Of a DNA stretch of 50,467 bases, positions 14,661-21,791 are shown in pieces. The notes below the pieces were generated by a model. It saw only the letters and a list, made by a program, of their open reading frames with translations, did no database searches and was not told the origin of the DNA. The stretch spans positions 1 to 50,467 of the forward strand of contig JAFRGD010000030.1 in assembly GCA_017433975.1 (NCBI GenBank). Direction: 5' to 3'. The position numbers and the translations under genes are program-made. Positions within the stretch are counted from its first letter, which is position 1. Each line of letters opens with the position of its first letter. This stretch comes from Mogibacterium sp. GTDB taxonomy: Bacteria > Bacillota > Clostridia > Peptostreptococcales > Anaerovoracaceae.

Positions 14661-16622
14661 ATGGAAAAACTATTTGCAAAAGGCAACATCGGCAAGATGC
14701 GGCTTAAGAACCGCGTGTACATGACCGCGATGACGACCGGCTTTGCCGGCAAGAACGGCCAGCCGACCGACCAGCTTCTCAGCTACTATGAAGAGCGCGC
14801 GAAGGGCGGCGTCGGCCTGATCGTCACCGAAATCTTCAAGGTCAATACGGTTCACGGCAACGCGCTCGGCAACCAGCTGTATGCGCTGGATCCGAACAAT
14901 CTGCCTGCGCTGGCACAGATGACCGCGAGAATCCACAGATACGGAACCAAGATGGTCGCGCAGCTCCACCACGGCGGCAGCACGAACAATCCGGACCTGA
15001 ACGGCGGCAGACTCGTCGGCCCGAGCGCGATTCCGAACATTTCGGGTATCGTTCCGGAGGAGCTGACGCTGGAAGAAATCGCTGAACTCAAACAGCAGTT
15101 CATCATGTCAGCTGCGATGTGCAAAGCGGCGGACTTCGACGGCGTTCAGCTCCACTGCGCGCACGGTTACCTGCTCTGCGAGTTCCTGTCCGCGAGCGCA
15201 AACCAGAGAGACGACCAGTACGGCGGGTCGCTTGAGAACCGCTGCAGACTTCCGATTGAGATCCTGCAGGGCATCAAGGCCGTCTGCGGTCCGGACTTCC
15301 CGGTCCTGATCCGCTTCTCCGTTCAGGAGTATGACCCGGGTCACCCGAATTCGATCTCGCTCGAAGAGGGCGTCGAGATCGCGAAGGCCTTCGAGGCTGC
15401 CGGTGCGGACGCGATTGACGTCAGCTGCGGTAACTACTTCACGATGTACGGCGAAAACATGGAGACCTACCACTATGAACAGGGCTGGAGAAAAGACGCA
15501 ACCAAGGCCGTCAAGGACGCAGTGTCGATTCCGGTCATGGGCATGAATAACATCAAAGAGCCTGAGTTCGCTGAGACACTGCTCGAAGAGGGCGTCTGCG
15601 ACTTCGTCGGCGTCGGCCGCGGCCACATCGCGGATCCGCAGTGGGTACGCAAGGCCTACACCGGCCGCTCCGCGGAGATCAGAAAGTGCATGGGCTGCAT
15701 GTACTGCTTCGAGTCGCTGCTGTCCATCGGCTACGCGCGCTGCGCGGCGAACCCGAGAATGGGCAGAGAGTACTCCTTCCGTGAACAGCCGGTCAAGAAC
15801 GGTGACGGCCGTCCAGTCGCGGTCATCGGCGGCGGCCCTGCCGGCATGCAGGCTGCATCGCTCCTCGCGAACAGAGGCTTCGACGTCACCCTGTTTGAGG
15901 CACAGGACGCGCTCGGCGGCGCTCTGACGCTCGCCGGCAGCACGGCTCCGTACAAGAATAAGATGCTCAAGATGAGAGACACGCTCGCCCTCGAGGTCGA
16001 GAAGAGCGGCGCAAAGGTCTGCCTCGGCACCAAGGCTGACGTGGACACCGTCGCGGCCCTCAATCCGGTAGGTGTCTTCATCGCGGCAGGCGCGAAGCCG
16101 GTCGTTCCACCGATTCCTGGCATTGACAATGCCAAGGTCGTTCTCGCCAACGACGTCGTCGCCGGCAAGGTGAAGGTCAGCGGCAAGGTCGTCATCGCAG
16201 GCTCCGGCCTGACCGGCATGGAGACCGCGGAGATGATCTCGCGCCAGGGCGATGTCACCGAGCTCAGCCTCGTCGACATGCTCCCGCAGATCGGCGCAGG
16301 CCTCTATCCAAGCATCTACTTCAACGTGATGCGCAACCTCGCGGCCTGCAACGCGCAGATGTATCCGGGACACGCCGTCAAGTGCATCGATGACAAGGGC
16401 ATCACCATGACCAAGGTCGAAGACGGGTCCGAGCTCTTCCTCGAGGCGGATTACGTCATCCTCGCGCTCGGCCTCAAGCCGGACAAGGCCATGATCCAGG
16501 CCTTCGACGAGAAGTTCGACAGAGTCTACGTCCTCGGCGAAGCCAACGCGGCGCCGGGCAGAATCGGCATCTCGATTTCTGACGCGTACATCGCAGCGTA
16601 CTGCTTCGATCCGGAAGCGTAA
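14661..16622 (+). CDS. NADH:flavin oxidoreductase, 2-enoate/2,4-dienoyl-CoA reductase type
   Basis: 653 residues; AGGAGG seven bases before the ATG. Residues 1-335 are the FMN-binding old-yellow-enzyme barrel (MRLKNRVYMTAMTT, VAQLHHGG, HCAHGYLLCEFLS, YGGSLENR). A 4Fe-4S site follows at C343, C346, C349 and C361. Residues 375-653 form the FAD/NAD(P) domain (VIGGGPAGMQAASLL, VVIAGSGLTGMETAEM, and the closing IGISISDAYIAAY). The enzyme takes electrons from NAD(P)H through FAD and Fe-S to FMN and reduces an activated C=C bond. Relatives include enoate reductase, 2,4-dienoyl-CoA reductase, BaiCD/BaiH and daidzein reductase. With the adjacent SDRs it fits a reductive pathway for an unsaturated carbonyl compound. 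Arg codons are mainly AGA and CGC with almost no CGG, as in the rnf genes, hinting at high expression. Confidence 0.94.
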   Translation: MEKLFAKGNIGKMRLKNRVYMTAMTTGFAGKNGQPTDQLLSYYEERAKGGVGLIVTEIFKVNTVHGNALGNQLYALDPNNLPALAQMTARIHRYGTKMVAQLHHGGSTNNPDLNGGRLVGPSAIPNISGIVPEELTLEEIAELKQQFIMSAAMCKAADFDGVQLHCAHGYLLCEFLSASANQRDDQYGGSLENRCRLPIEILQGIKAVCGPDFPVLIRFSVQEYDPGHPNSISLEEGVEIAKAFEAAGADAIDVSCGNYFTMYGENMETYHYEQGWRKDATKAVKDAVSIPVMGMNNIKEPEFAETLLEEGVCDFVGVGRGHIADPQWVRKAYTGRSAEIRKCMGCMYCFESLLSIGYARCAANPRMGREYSFREQPVKNGDGRPVAVIGGGPAGMQAASLLANRGFDVTLFEAQDALGGALTLAGSTAPYKNKMLKMRDTLALEVEKSGAKVCLGTKADVDTVAALNPVGVFIAAGAKPVVPPIPGIDNAKVVLANDVVAGKVKVSGKVVIAGSGLTGMETAEMISRQGDVTELSLVDMLPQIGAGLYPSIYFNVMRNLAACNAQMYPGHAVKCIDDKGITMTKVEDGSELFLEADYVILALGLKPDKAMIQAFDEKFDRVYVLGEANAAPGRIGISISDAYIAAYCFDPEA

Positions 16623-16685
16623 ACCGAAGCGCGTCGATTCAAACGCATAACTAAGAAAACCGCCGGGGCACCCTCCGCAAGGAAG

Positions 16686-16701
16686 GCGCTTCGGCGCTTT
16701 T
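16686..16701 (+). terminator. Weak terminator after the flavoprotein gene
   Basis: GCGC-TTCG-GCGC followed by TTTTA: a short stem with a stable tetraloop. It is the only candidate in the 261-base gap 16623-16883. The stem GTCGCCT-GAA-AGGCGAC (16743-16759) in the same gap lacks a T tract. Confidence 0.4.
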
Positions 16702-16785
16702 ATTCTGAATCTTTTCGGTGTGAAAAACCGCCCACGAACGCATGTCGCCTGAAAGGCGACAAAATGCCAAAAAATCCGTAAATCG

Positions 16786-16814
16786 TTGAAATTCAAAAAG
16801 TCTTGTAGTATAAT
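16786..16814 (+). promoter_or_regulatory. Promoter of the giant zinc-ribbon protein gene
   Basis: TTGAAA (16786-16791), exactly 17 bases, TATAAT (16809-16814). Start predicted near 16821, with a leader of about 63 bases containing GGGAGGAA before the GTG at 16884. One of the best consensus promoters in the window. Confidence 0.8.
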
Positions 16815-16883
16815 GTCTTCTGAATAATTCTAAAGTGATACTATGCGTGCTTTTTTGCGCGTTAAATATGGGAGGAATAAACA

Positions 16884-19800
16884 GTGATTTGCAAAAACTG
16901 TGGTTATGAGCTTGCACCGGGAGCGAAGTTCTGCAGCGAGTGCGGGGCGAGAGTCGAAAGAATCGAACCGGAGCGTCCGGCGGTCGAGGAGGTCAAGGCG
17001 GAACCAGTCAAGGCGCCGCACATGGAACTCTTTGAGCGGGAGGAACCGGTCAGACCGGCTCGCGTTGAATTGAATATCGACTGGGGCAGTGAGGATGTTT
17101 CCCACCCAAGGACCACGACCGTCAACGAGAAGGTCTCGTTTGACTGGAGTTCTGTGGTCAATGAAACGCGCAAAAGGGTCACGACCAATATTCGTTCTCC
17201 ATGGGAGTCCGAGCGCAAACCGGCGGCTGACAATGATATCCTGAGCAAATCGCTCGATGTCAAGCCGGAGGAACTGACGCTCGAGGAGGAAATTTTCAGA
17301 GAAGCCGAGGCGTCCAAGCCGGACCGCCGCCGGACGGAGACTTTCATCGACATCATCAAGAAAGAATCCGCCGAGCGCGACAGCCGCGTTGACGCTGCGA
17401 CCAAGATCTTCCCGCCGATCGACGAGTCGGCGGACCCGGACAAGGGTCCTGCCGCTTACCGGATGGAGCGCGGGTCCTACGAGAAGTTCCTTTCGGAAGA
17501 GGAAAAGGAACGCACGATGGGTTATACCGACCTCAAGAACGACATCATCGCCGAGCTTGAGAAACAAGCCGCCCAGGCTGCGGAGACCCCTGCCGAGCCG
17601 GCGAAGCCGTTTGGGCACGCGCCTGGCTTTGAGGAGCAGCTTGCATACATCAGAGCGCGCAGAGAGGCGAGCCACCGTCAGCCGGAACCGGTCGTCGAAC
17701 CGGTCGTCGAGCCGGTACAGATCGTGGCCGAGCCGGAGGAGCCGGGCTTTGACTTTGACAAGCAGGAAGAATTCCTGTTTGGAGACCTCGACCTCGCGAC
17801 CGAGGAACCGGTCGCGGATGACTTTGACCTGTTCACCGACGAGCAGGCGGCGCCGGTCGTTGAAGAACCAGCGGTCGAGCCGGTATTCGAGATTGCTGAC
17901 GAGCCTGCGGTAGAAATCGAAGAGCCGGTGTTCGAGCCGGTCGTTGAGCCGGAGGTAGTCATTGAGGAGCCGGTCGTCGAGTTCGAAGAGCCGGTTGTTG
18001 AAGAACCAGTCGTAGAGTTCGAGGAGCCAGTTGTCGAAGAGCCGGTGATTGACTTCGGACCAGTCTTCGAAGAGCCTGCTGTCGAGATTGAGGAACCAGT
18101 CGTCGAGGAGCCGGTCATCGAGGAACTAGTAATAGAATTCGAAGAACCGGTTGTCGAAGAGCCAGTTGTCGAGTTCGAAGAACCAGTAGTAGAGTTTGAG
18201 GAACCGGTTGTTGAGGAACCAGTTGTCGAGTTCGAGGAACCGATTGTTGAGGAACCAGTCGTAGAGTTCGAGGAGCCGGTTGTCGAAGAGCCAACGATTG
18301 AACTCGTATTCGAACCAGAGACAGTCGTCGAGGAGCCTACGGTAGAACTCGAAGAGCCGATTGTCGAGGCGCCGGTTGTCGAGATCGAAGAGCCAATCGT
18401 CGAAGAACCTGTTATCGAGATCGAAGAGCCGGTCGTTGATCGGTTTGTTGAGGCGGTTGAAGAGCCGGTCGTTGAGATCGAGGAGCCGGTTGTCGAAGAA
18501 CCAGTAGTCGAAGAGACAGTCGCCGAGGAGCCGGTTGAACCGGCCAAGCCGATGTTTGAGGTTCCGAAGTTCGTTGCCCCTGCGCCGGTTTTCAGCTTCT
18601 TTGATAATCGGAGCATCGATGAGGAGCTTGCGGAAATTCTGGGATTGGATAGTGTCTTTGCAGACGAACCAGAGGAAGAACCGGTCGTCGAAGAGCCGGT
18701 CGTCGAGGAACCTGTTGTCGCGATTGAAGAGCCTGTCGTTGAGGCAGAGCCAGTCGAGGAGCTTTACGTTGAGCCAGTCGTCGAGGCTGAGCCGGTCGAA
18801 GAGCCAGTCGTCGAGGCAGAGCCAATCGAGGAGCTCTACGTTGAGCCTGTCATTGAGGAGCCAGTCGTTGAGGAACCGGCGGTTGAAGAGCCGGTCATCG
18901 AGGAGCCTGCGGTTGAAGAACCGGTCTTTGAGCCGGTCATCGAGCCGACGGTTGAGGCGGAACCGATCGAAGAGCGTTACGTTGAGCCTGTCGTTGAGGA
19001 GCCAGTCGTCGAGGAACCGGTTGTCGAAGAGCCTGTAACCGAAGAGCCGATCGAAGAGCTTTACGTTGAGCCGGTCGTTGAGATCCAGGAACCGGTCGTT
19101 GAAGAGCCAGTTGTCGAGGAACCGTTCGAAGAGCCGTCCCTTGAGGAGTATCTGAGCGAGTACGTAGAGGAAGAAACTCCTGCACCGGCACCGCTGTTCG
19201 ATCCGGAAGATCCTGCGTTCGCGTATTTCAACAGACCGTCCACGCCGACGCTGGTCTTTGGCGAGCCGGATGCGGAAGAGCCGGTCATCGAGGCGCCTGC
19301 TTTTGAACAGCAGATCATCGATGAAGAGCCTGTATTTGATGAAGAAGTCGAGCTTCCGGGATTCGAGGAGACGGTGTTTGAGACGCCGGTCGTCGAGGAC
19401 ACGGAGGAACCAGCTGCGGCTGACGACTTTGATATAGAAGATTTATACCTGAATTACGAGCCGACCAAGAGGACGCTTCGGTTTGACGCGATTACGGATG
19501 AGATGATCGACGCTGACCTCGAGGTCGACGAAGAAGAATATGATACGCTTGATGATATCCTGCTGGACGACCTCGAGAAGGAGTTCGCGGCGCTGGAAGA
19601 CGGTGAGGAGCCGGAGGGCGTGATCGAGCCAGTCGAGGAGCCGGCATTCGAGATCGAGCCGGAGATCGACGCGACGGCGGTCGTCGAACCGGAACCGGCG
19701 TATGAGCCGTTTGAGGCGCCGGAGGAAGAGCCGCTCGCGGAGCCATTTGAGGAGCCTGCGGAAGAGCCGGTTGCTGAGCTCGTCGAGGAGCCAGCTGAGG

Positions 19801-20387
19801 AGATCGTTGAGGAATCGGTCGAAGAGCCGGTCGTTGAGGAGCCTGCCGTCGAGGAAGTTGTCGTCGAGGAGCCAGTCGAAGAACCAGCTGTTGAGTTCGT
19901 CGAGGAACCGGTTGAAGAGATCGTTGAAGAAGAACCGGTTGAAGAGCCGGTCGTTGAGGCAGTTGTCGAAGAGCCTGCTGGGGAGCCGGTTGACGAGGTC
20001 GATGCGGAAATCGCAGCGCTTCAGGCGCGTCTGGCCGAACTGCTTGGCAAAAAGAACGCTGCCGCTGCGGCAGCTGTCGCACCGGTCGTAGAGGAACTGG
20101 CGGTCGAGGCTCCGGTCGAGGAGATCGCAGAAGAGCCAGTCGTCGAGGAACCGGTCGAAGAGATCGTTGTGGAGGAGCCGGTTGAGGAGTTTGTCGCCGA
20201 ACCGGTTGAGGAACTGGTCGAAGAGCCGGCCGTGGACGTTCGCGTCGCGGAGGAGCCGATTGTTGAGGCGCCTGTTGAGGAAGAACCTTCCGCCATCGAG
20301 CTGGAGCTTGGCGAGCAACTCGCAGCGCTCGGCCTTGAGATGCCGGGAGCGACCTCCTTCGATTACACAGAAGAGCTCGTTGCCTAG
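16884..20387 (+). CDS. Giant zinc-ribbon / Glu-Pro-Val repeat protein, 5' part ending at in-frame TAG
   Basis: 1167 residues from a GTG start with GGGAGGAA upstream. Residues 2-22 are a zinc ribbon (CKNCGYELAPGAKFCSECGA). Residues 25-265 are charged and helix-prone. Residues about 266-1150 are almost entirely EEPVVE/EEPVVEFEEPV-type units, highly acidic and probably extended. Two less repetitive islands with buried-looking hydrophobic residues (MFEVPKFVAPAPVFSFFDNR and DEELAEILGLD, about 552-590; DAITDEMIDADLEVDEEEYD, about 870-890) and AEIAALQARLAELLGKKNAA (1034-1053) interrupt the repeat. The stop TAG at 20385-20387 is followed in the same frame by matching repeat sequence to 21710, so the intact gene would encode about 1608 residues. 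The function is unknown. Zinc ribbon plus membrane anchor (in the 3' part) is a common layout of membrane-tethered scaffold proteins in Bacillota. Confidence 0.8.
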   Translation: MICKNCGYELAPGAKFCSECGARVERIEPERPAVEEVKAEPVKAPHMELFEREEPVRPARVELNIDWGSEDVSHPRTTTVNEKVSFDWSSVVNETRKRVTTNIRSPWESERKPAADNDILSKSLDVKPEELTLEEEIFREAEASKPDRRRTETFIDIIKKESAERDSRVDAATKIFPPIDESADPDKGPAAYRMERGSYEKFLSEEEKERTMGYTDLKNDIIAELEKQAAQAAETPAEPAKPFGHAPGFEEQLAYIRARREASHRQPEPVVEPVVEPVQIVAEPEEPGFDFDKQEEFLFGDLDLATEEPVADDFDLFTDEQAAPVVEEPAVEPVFEIADEPAVEIEEPVFEPVVEPEVVIEEPVVEFEEPVVEEPVVEFEEPVVEEPVIDFGPVFEEPAVEIEEPVVEEPVIEELVIEFEEPVVEEPVVEFEEPVVEFEEPVVEEPVVEFEEPIVEEPVVEFEEPVVEEPTIELVFEPETVVEEPTVELEEPIVEAPVVEIEEPIVEEPVIEIEEPVVDRFVEAVEEPVVEIEEPVVEEPVVEETVAEEPVEPAKPMFEVPKFVAPAPVFSFFDNRSIDEELAEILGLDSVFADEPEEEPVVEEPVVEEPVVAIEEPVVEAEPVEELYVEPVVEAEPVEEPVVEAEPIEELYVEPVIEEPVVEEPAVEEPVIEEPAVEEPVFEPVIEPTVEAEPIEERYVEPVVEEPVVEEPVVEEPVTEEPIEELYVEPVVEIQEPVVEEPVVEEPFEEPSLEEYLSEYVEEETPAPAPLFDPEDPAFAYFNRPSTPTLVFGEPDAEEPVIEAPAFEQQIIDEEPVFDEEVELPGFEETVFETPVVEDTEEPAAADDFDIEDLYLNYEPTKRTLRFDAITDEMIDADLEVDEEEYDTLDDILLDDLEKEFAALEDGEEPEGVIEPVEEPAFEIEPEIDATAVVEPEPAYEPFEAPEEEPLAEPFEEPAEEPVAELVEEPAEEIVEESVEEPVVEEPAVEEVVVEEPVEEPAVEFVEEPVEEIVEEEPVEEPVVEAVVEEPAGEPVDEVDAEIAALQARLAELLGKKNAAAAAAVAPVVEELAVEAPVEEIAEEPVVEEPVEEIVVEEPVEEFVAEPVEELVEEPAVDVRVAEEPIVEAPVEEEPSAIELELGEQLAALGLEMPGATSFDYTEELVA
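17680..20330 (+). repeat. Acidic EEPVV coding repeat tract
   Basis: About 2.6 kb of imperfect 12-18-base DNA repeats (variants of GAGGAGCCGGTCGTCGAG and GAAGAACCAGTTGTTGAG) inside the giant gene. Synonymous variation between units is high (CCG/CCA/CCT, GTC/GTT/GTA), so the amino-acid pattern looks selected rather than recently amplified. Such tracts are prone to slippage and assembly collapse. Confidence 0.85.
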
Positions 20388-21710
20388 GAGCCGGTCGCTG
20401 AAGAGCCTGTTGAAGAAGCACCGTCTGCCATCGACCTGGAGGTCGACGCGCGGCTCGCAGAGCTCGGCCTCGAGATGCCGGGAGAGATTTCGCTCGACTT
20501 CACCGAGGAGCCTGTGAGCATTCCAGAAGAATGGCAGGAGAAATACGCACCGGTCGTCGATGAGGTGACAGCGGAAGTCCTCGTCGAGGAGCCTGCGGAG
20601 CCTGAGATCGCTGCAGAGCCAGAAATCCCGGCAGAGCCAGAAGTTCCGGCCCCGAGCATTGAGATGATCGAGCCTGAGGTCGAAGTGGAAGCTCCGGCCC
20701 CGGAGATCGAAGCGGTCGAGCCTGAGTTTGAGGCTGAGGTTGAGACCGAGGTCCCGGCCCTGGGCATAGAACTGGTTGACACGGACCTGCCGGTCGAGGA
20801 GCCAGTCGTAGAGAAGGCCGCCGAGCCTGTCTTTGACGAGACCGAAAAACCGCTCAGCATCGAGGACGAACTCCTCGCGATGGGCTTTGACCTCGACAGC
20901 GACAAGCCGGTTTATCCGCCGGAGCAGGATCTGATGTTCAGCGCAGAGTCTGGCGGAACGGAGGCGGCGGAACCGGAGGAAGAGCCGGCCATGACCATCG
21001 AGGAGCTCGAACGCGACCTCTTTGGAAGCAACGTCGGCACGCCGGAGGACAACGAGGCCACCCGCAAGATTGAAAAATTCTTTACATTATATAAGAAGAA
21101 CGAAGAGTTCCAGAAGCTTCTCGACGCGGAGTATGAGAAACTCCAGGGCGGCTCGGACTACACCAAGATGATCGACGTCATTTCCGAGTACGACAAGAAC
21201 GAGGAGCAGAACTATTCGACGCAGGTGCTCGGCCCGATTACGACGGCCAAGATCCGCGAGAACATCGAGCTGGAACGCAAGACCGCCATGATGGAGGCCA
21301 TCAAGGACGAGGCCGTCCAGGCCGCCAAGGCAGAGGCCGCGCCGCAGCCTGCGTCGCCGACGGACGTCACCAAGGTGATGGAGCCGGCTCCGCAGCCAGA
21401 GGCCCCAGCCAAGGAAGCGGCCAAGGTTGTCGTTCCTGCCGCAACGCCTGCGAAGGTCGCCAAAGAGGCCGCCAAGGCGGAGCAGATCGAAAAGAACGAA
21501 GCCGCGCTCGCCGACACCGAGAAGGAAAAGGGCGGCGCCCTGACGGTCATTGCGATCATCGTCGCGGTCCTGCTCGCGCTGCTGCTCGTCGCGATTCTTG
21601 TCCTCATCATCGCGCCGGAGAGCTCCGTAGCCATCTTCATCAACAGCCTGATCGGCAAGATCACAGGCCTTGGTGCGGTGACAACAGAAACGGAGTGGCT
21701 GCTGCTATAA
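20388..21710 (+). pseudogene. In-frame 3' continuation of the giant protein with C-terminal membrane helix
   Basis: This stretch is in the same frame as 16884-20387 and open for 440 codons after the single TAG. It begins EPVAEEPVEEAPSAIDLE and so repeats the module just before the stop (EEEPSAIELE, LGLEMPG, D(Y/F)TEE). It continues through acidic repeats, a helical region (about 21040-21330, IEKFFTLYKKNEEFQKLLDA and following) and an Ala/Lys-rich linker. A single membrane helix (LTVIAIIVAVLLALLLVAIL, about 21538-21597) and a short tail complete it. The first internal ATG is at 20475 without a ribosome site. As read, the soluble zinc-ribbon part and the membrane anchor are separate. A nonsense mutation, readthrough or a base error are all possible. 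Confidence 0.75.
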
Positions 21711-21726
21711 CCAATTGAATGAAGTC

Positions 21727-21758
21727 TGCAGCGGTATGCGCTCGTCGCTGCCGCTGCA
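21727..21758 (+). terminator. Terminator-like hairpin after the giant gene
   Basis: Arms TGCAGCGG / CCGCTGCA with a 16-base loop, followed by TATTTGTTTT. It is close to the next ribosome site, so it may only partly terminate and could set the ratio of the giant protein to the UPF0182 protein. Confidence 0.5.
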
Positions 21759-21791
21759 TATTTGTTTTACCAAGAACGGAGACCGATACCC

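Noticed and set aside
10660..16622. A standard bile-acid-inducible (bai) operon
   Set aside because: Only the SDR and BaiCD/BaiH-like types are present. No CoA ligase, CoA transferase, 7-alpha-dehydratase or BaiG-type transporter is seen, and the order differs.
15108..16796. A 562-codon minus-strand frame opposite the flavoprotein gene
   Set aside because: Antisense shadow of a fully recognisable enzyme; no motifs.
17678..18616. A minus-strand frame coding for a TGSS-repeat protein
   Set aside because: It is the mirror image of the EEPVV coding repeat; there is no start signal and the opposite strand has a promoter, ribosome site and zinc ribbon.
17680..20330. CRISPR-like regular repeats
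   Set aside because: Units are short, imperfect, contiguous without spacers and keep a reading frame; this is a coding repeat.
20385..20387. Pyrrolysine codon
   Set aside because: There is no pyl gene or PYLIS-like evidence in the window; a point mutation or readthrough is simpler. The genome would have to be checked.
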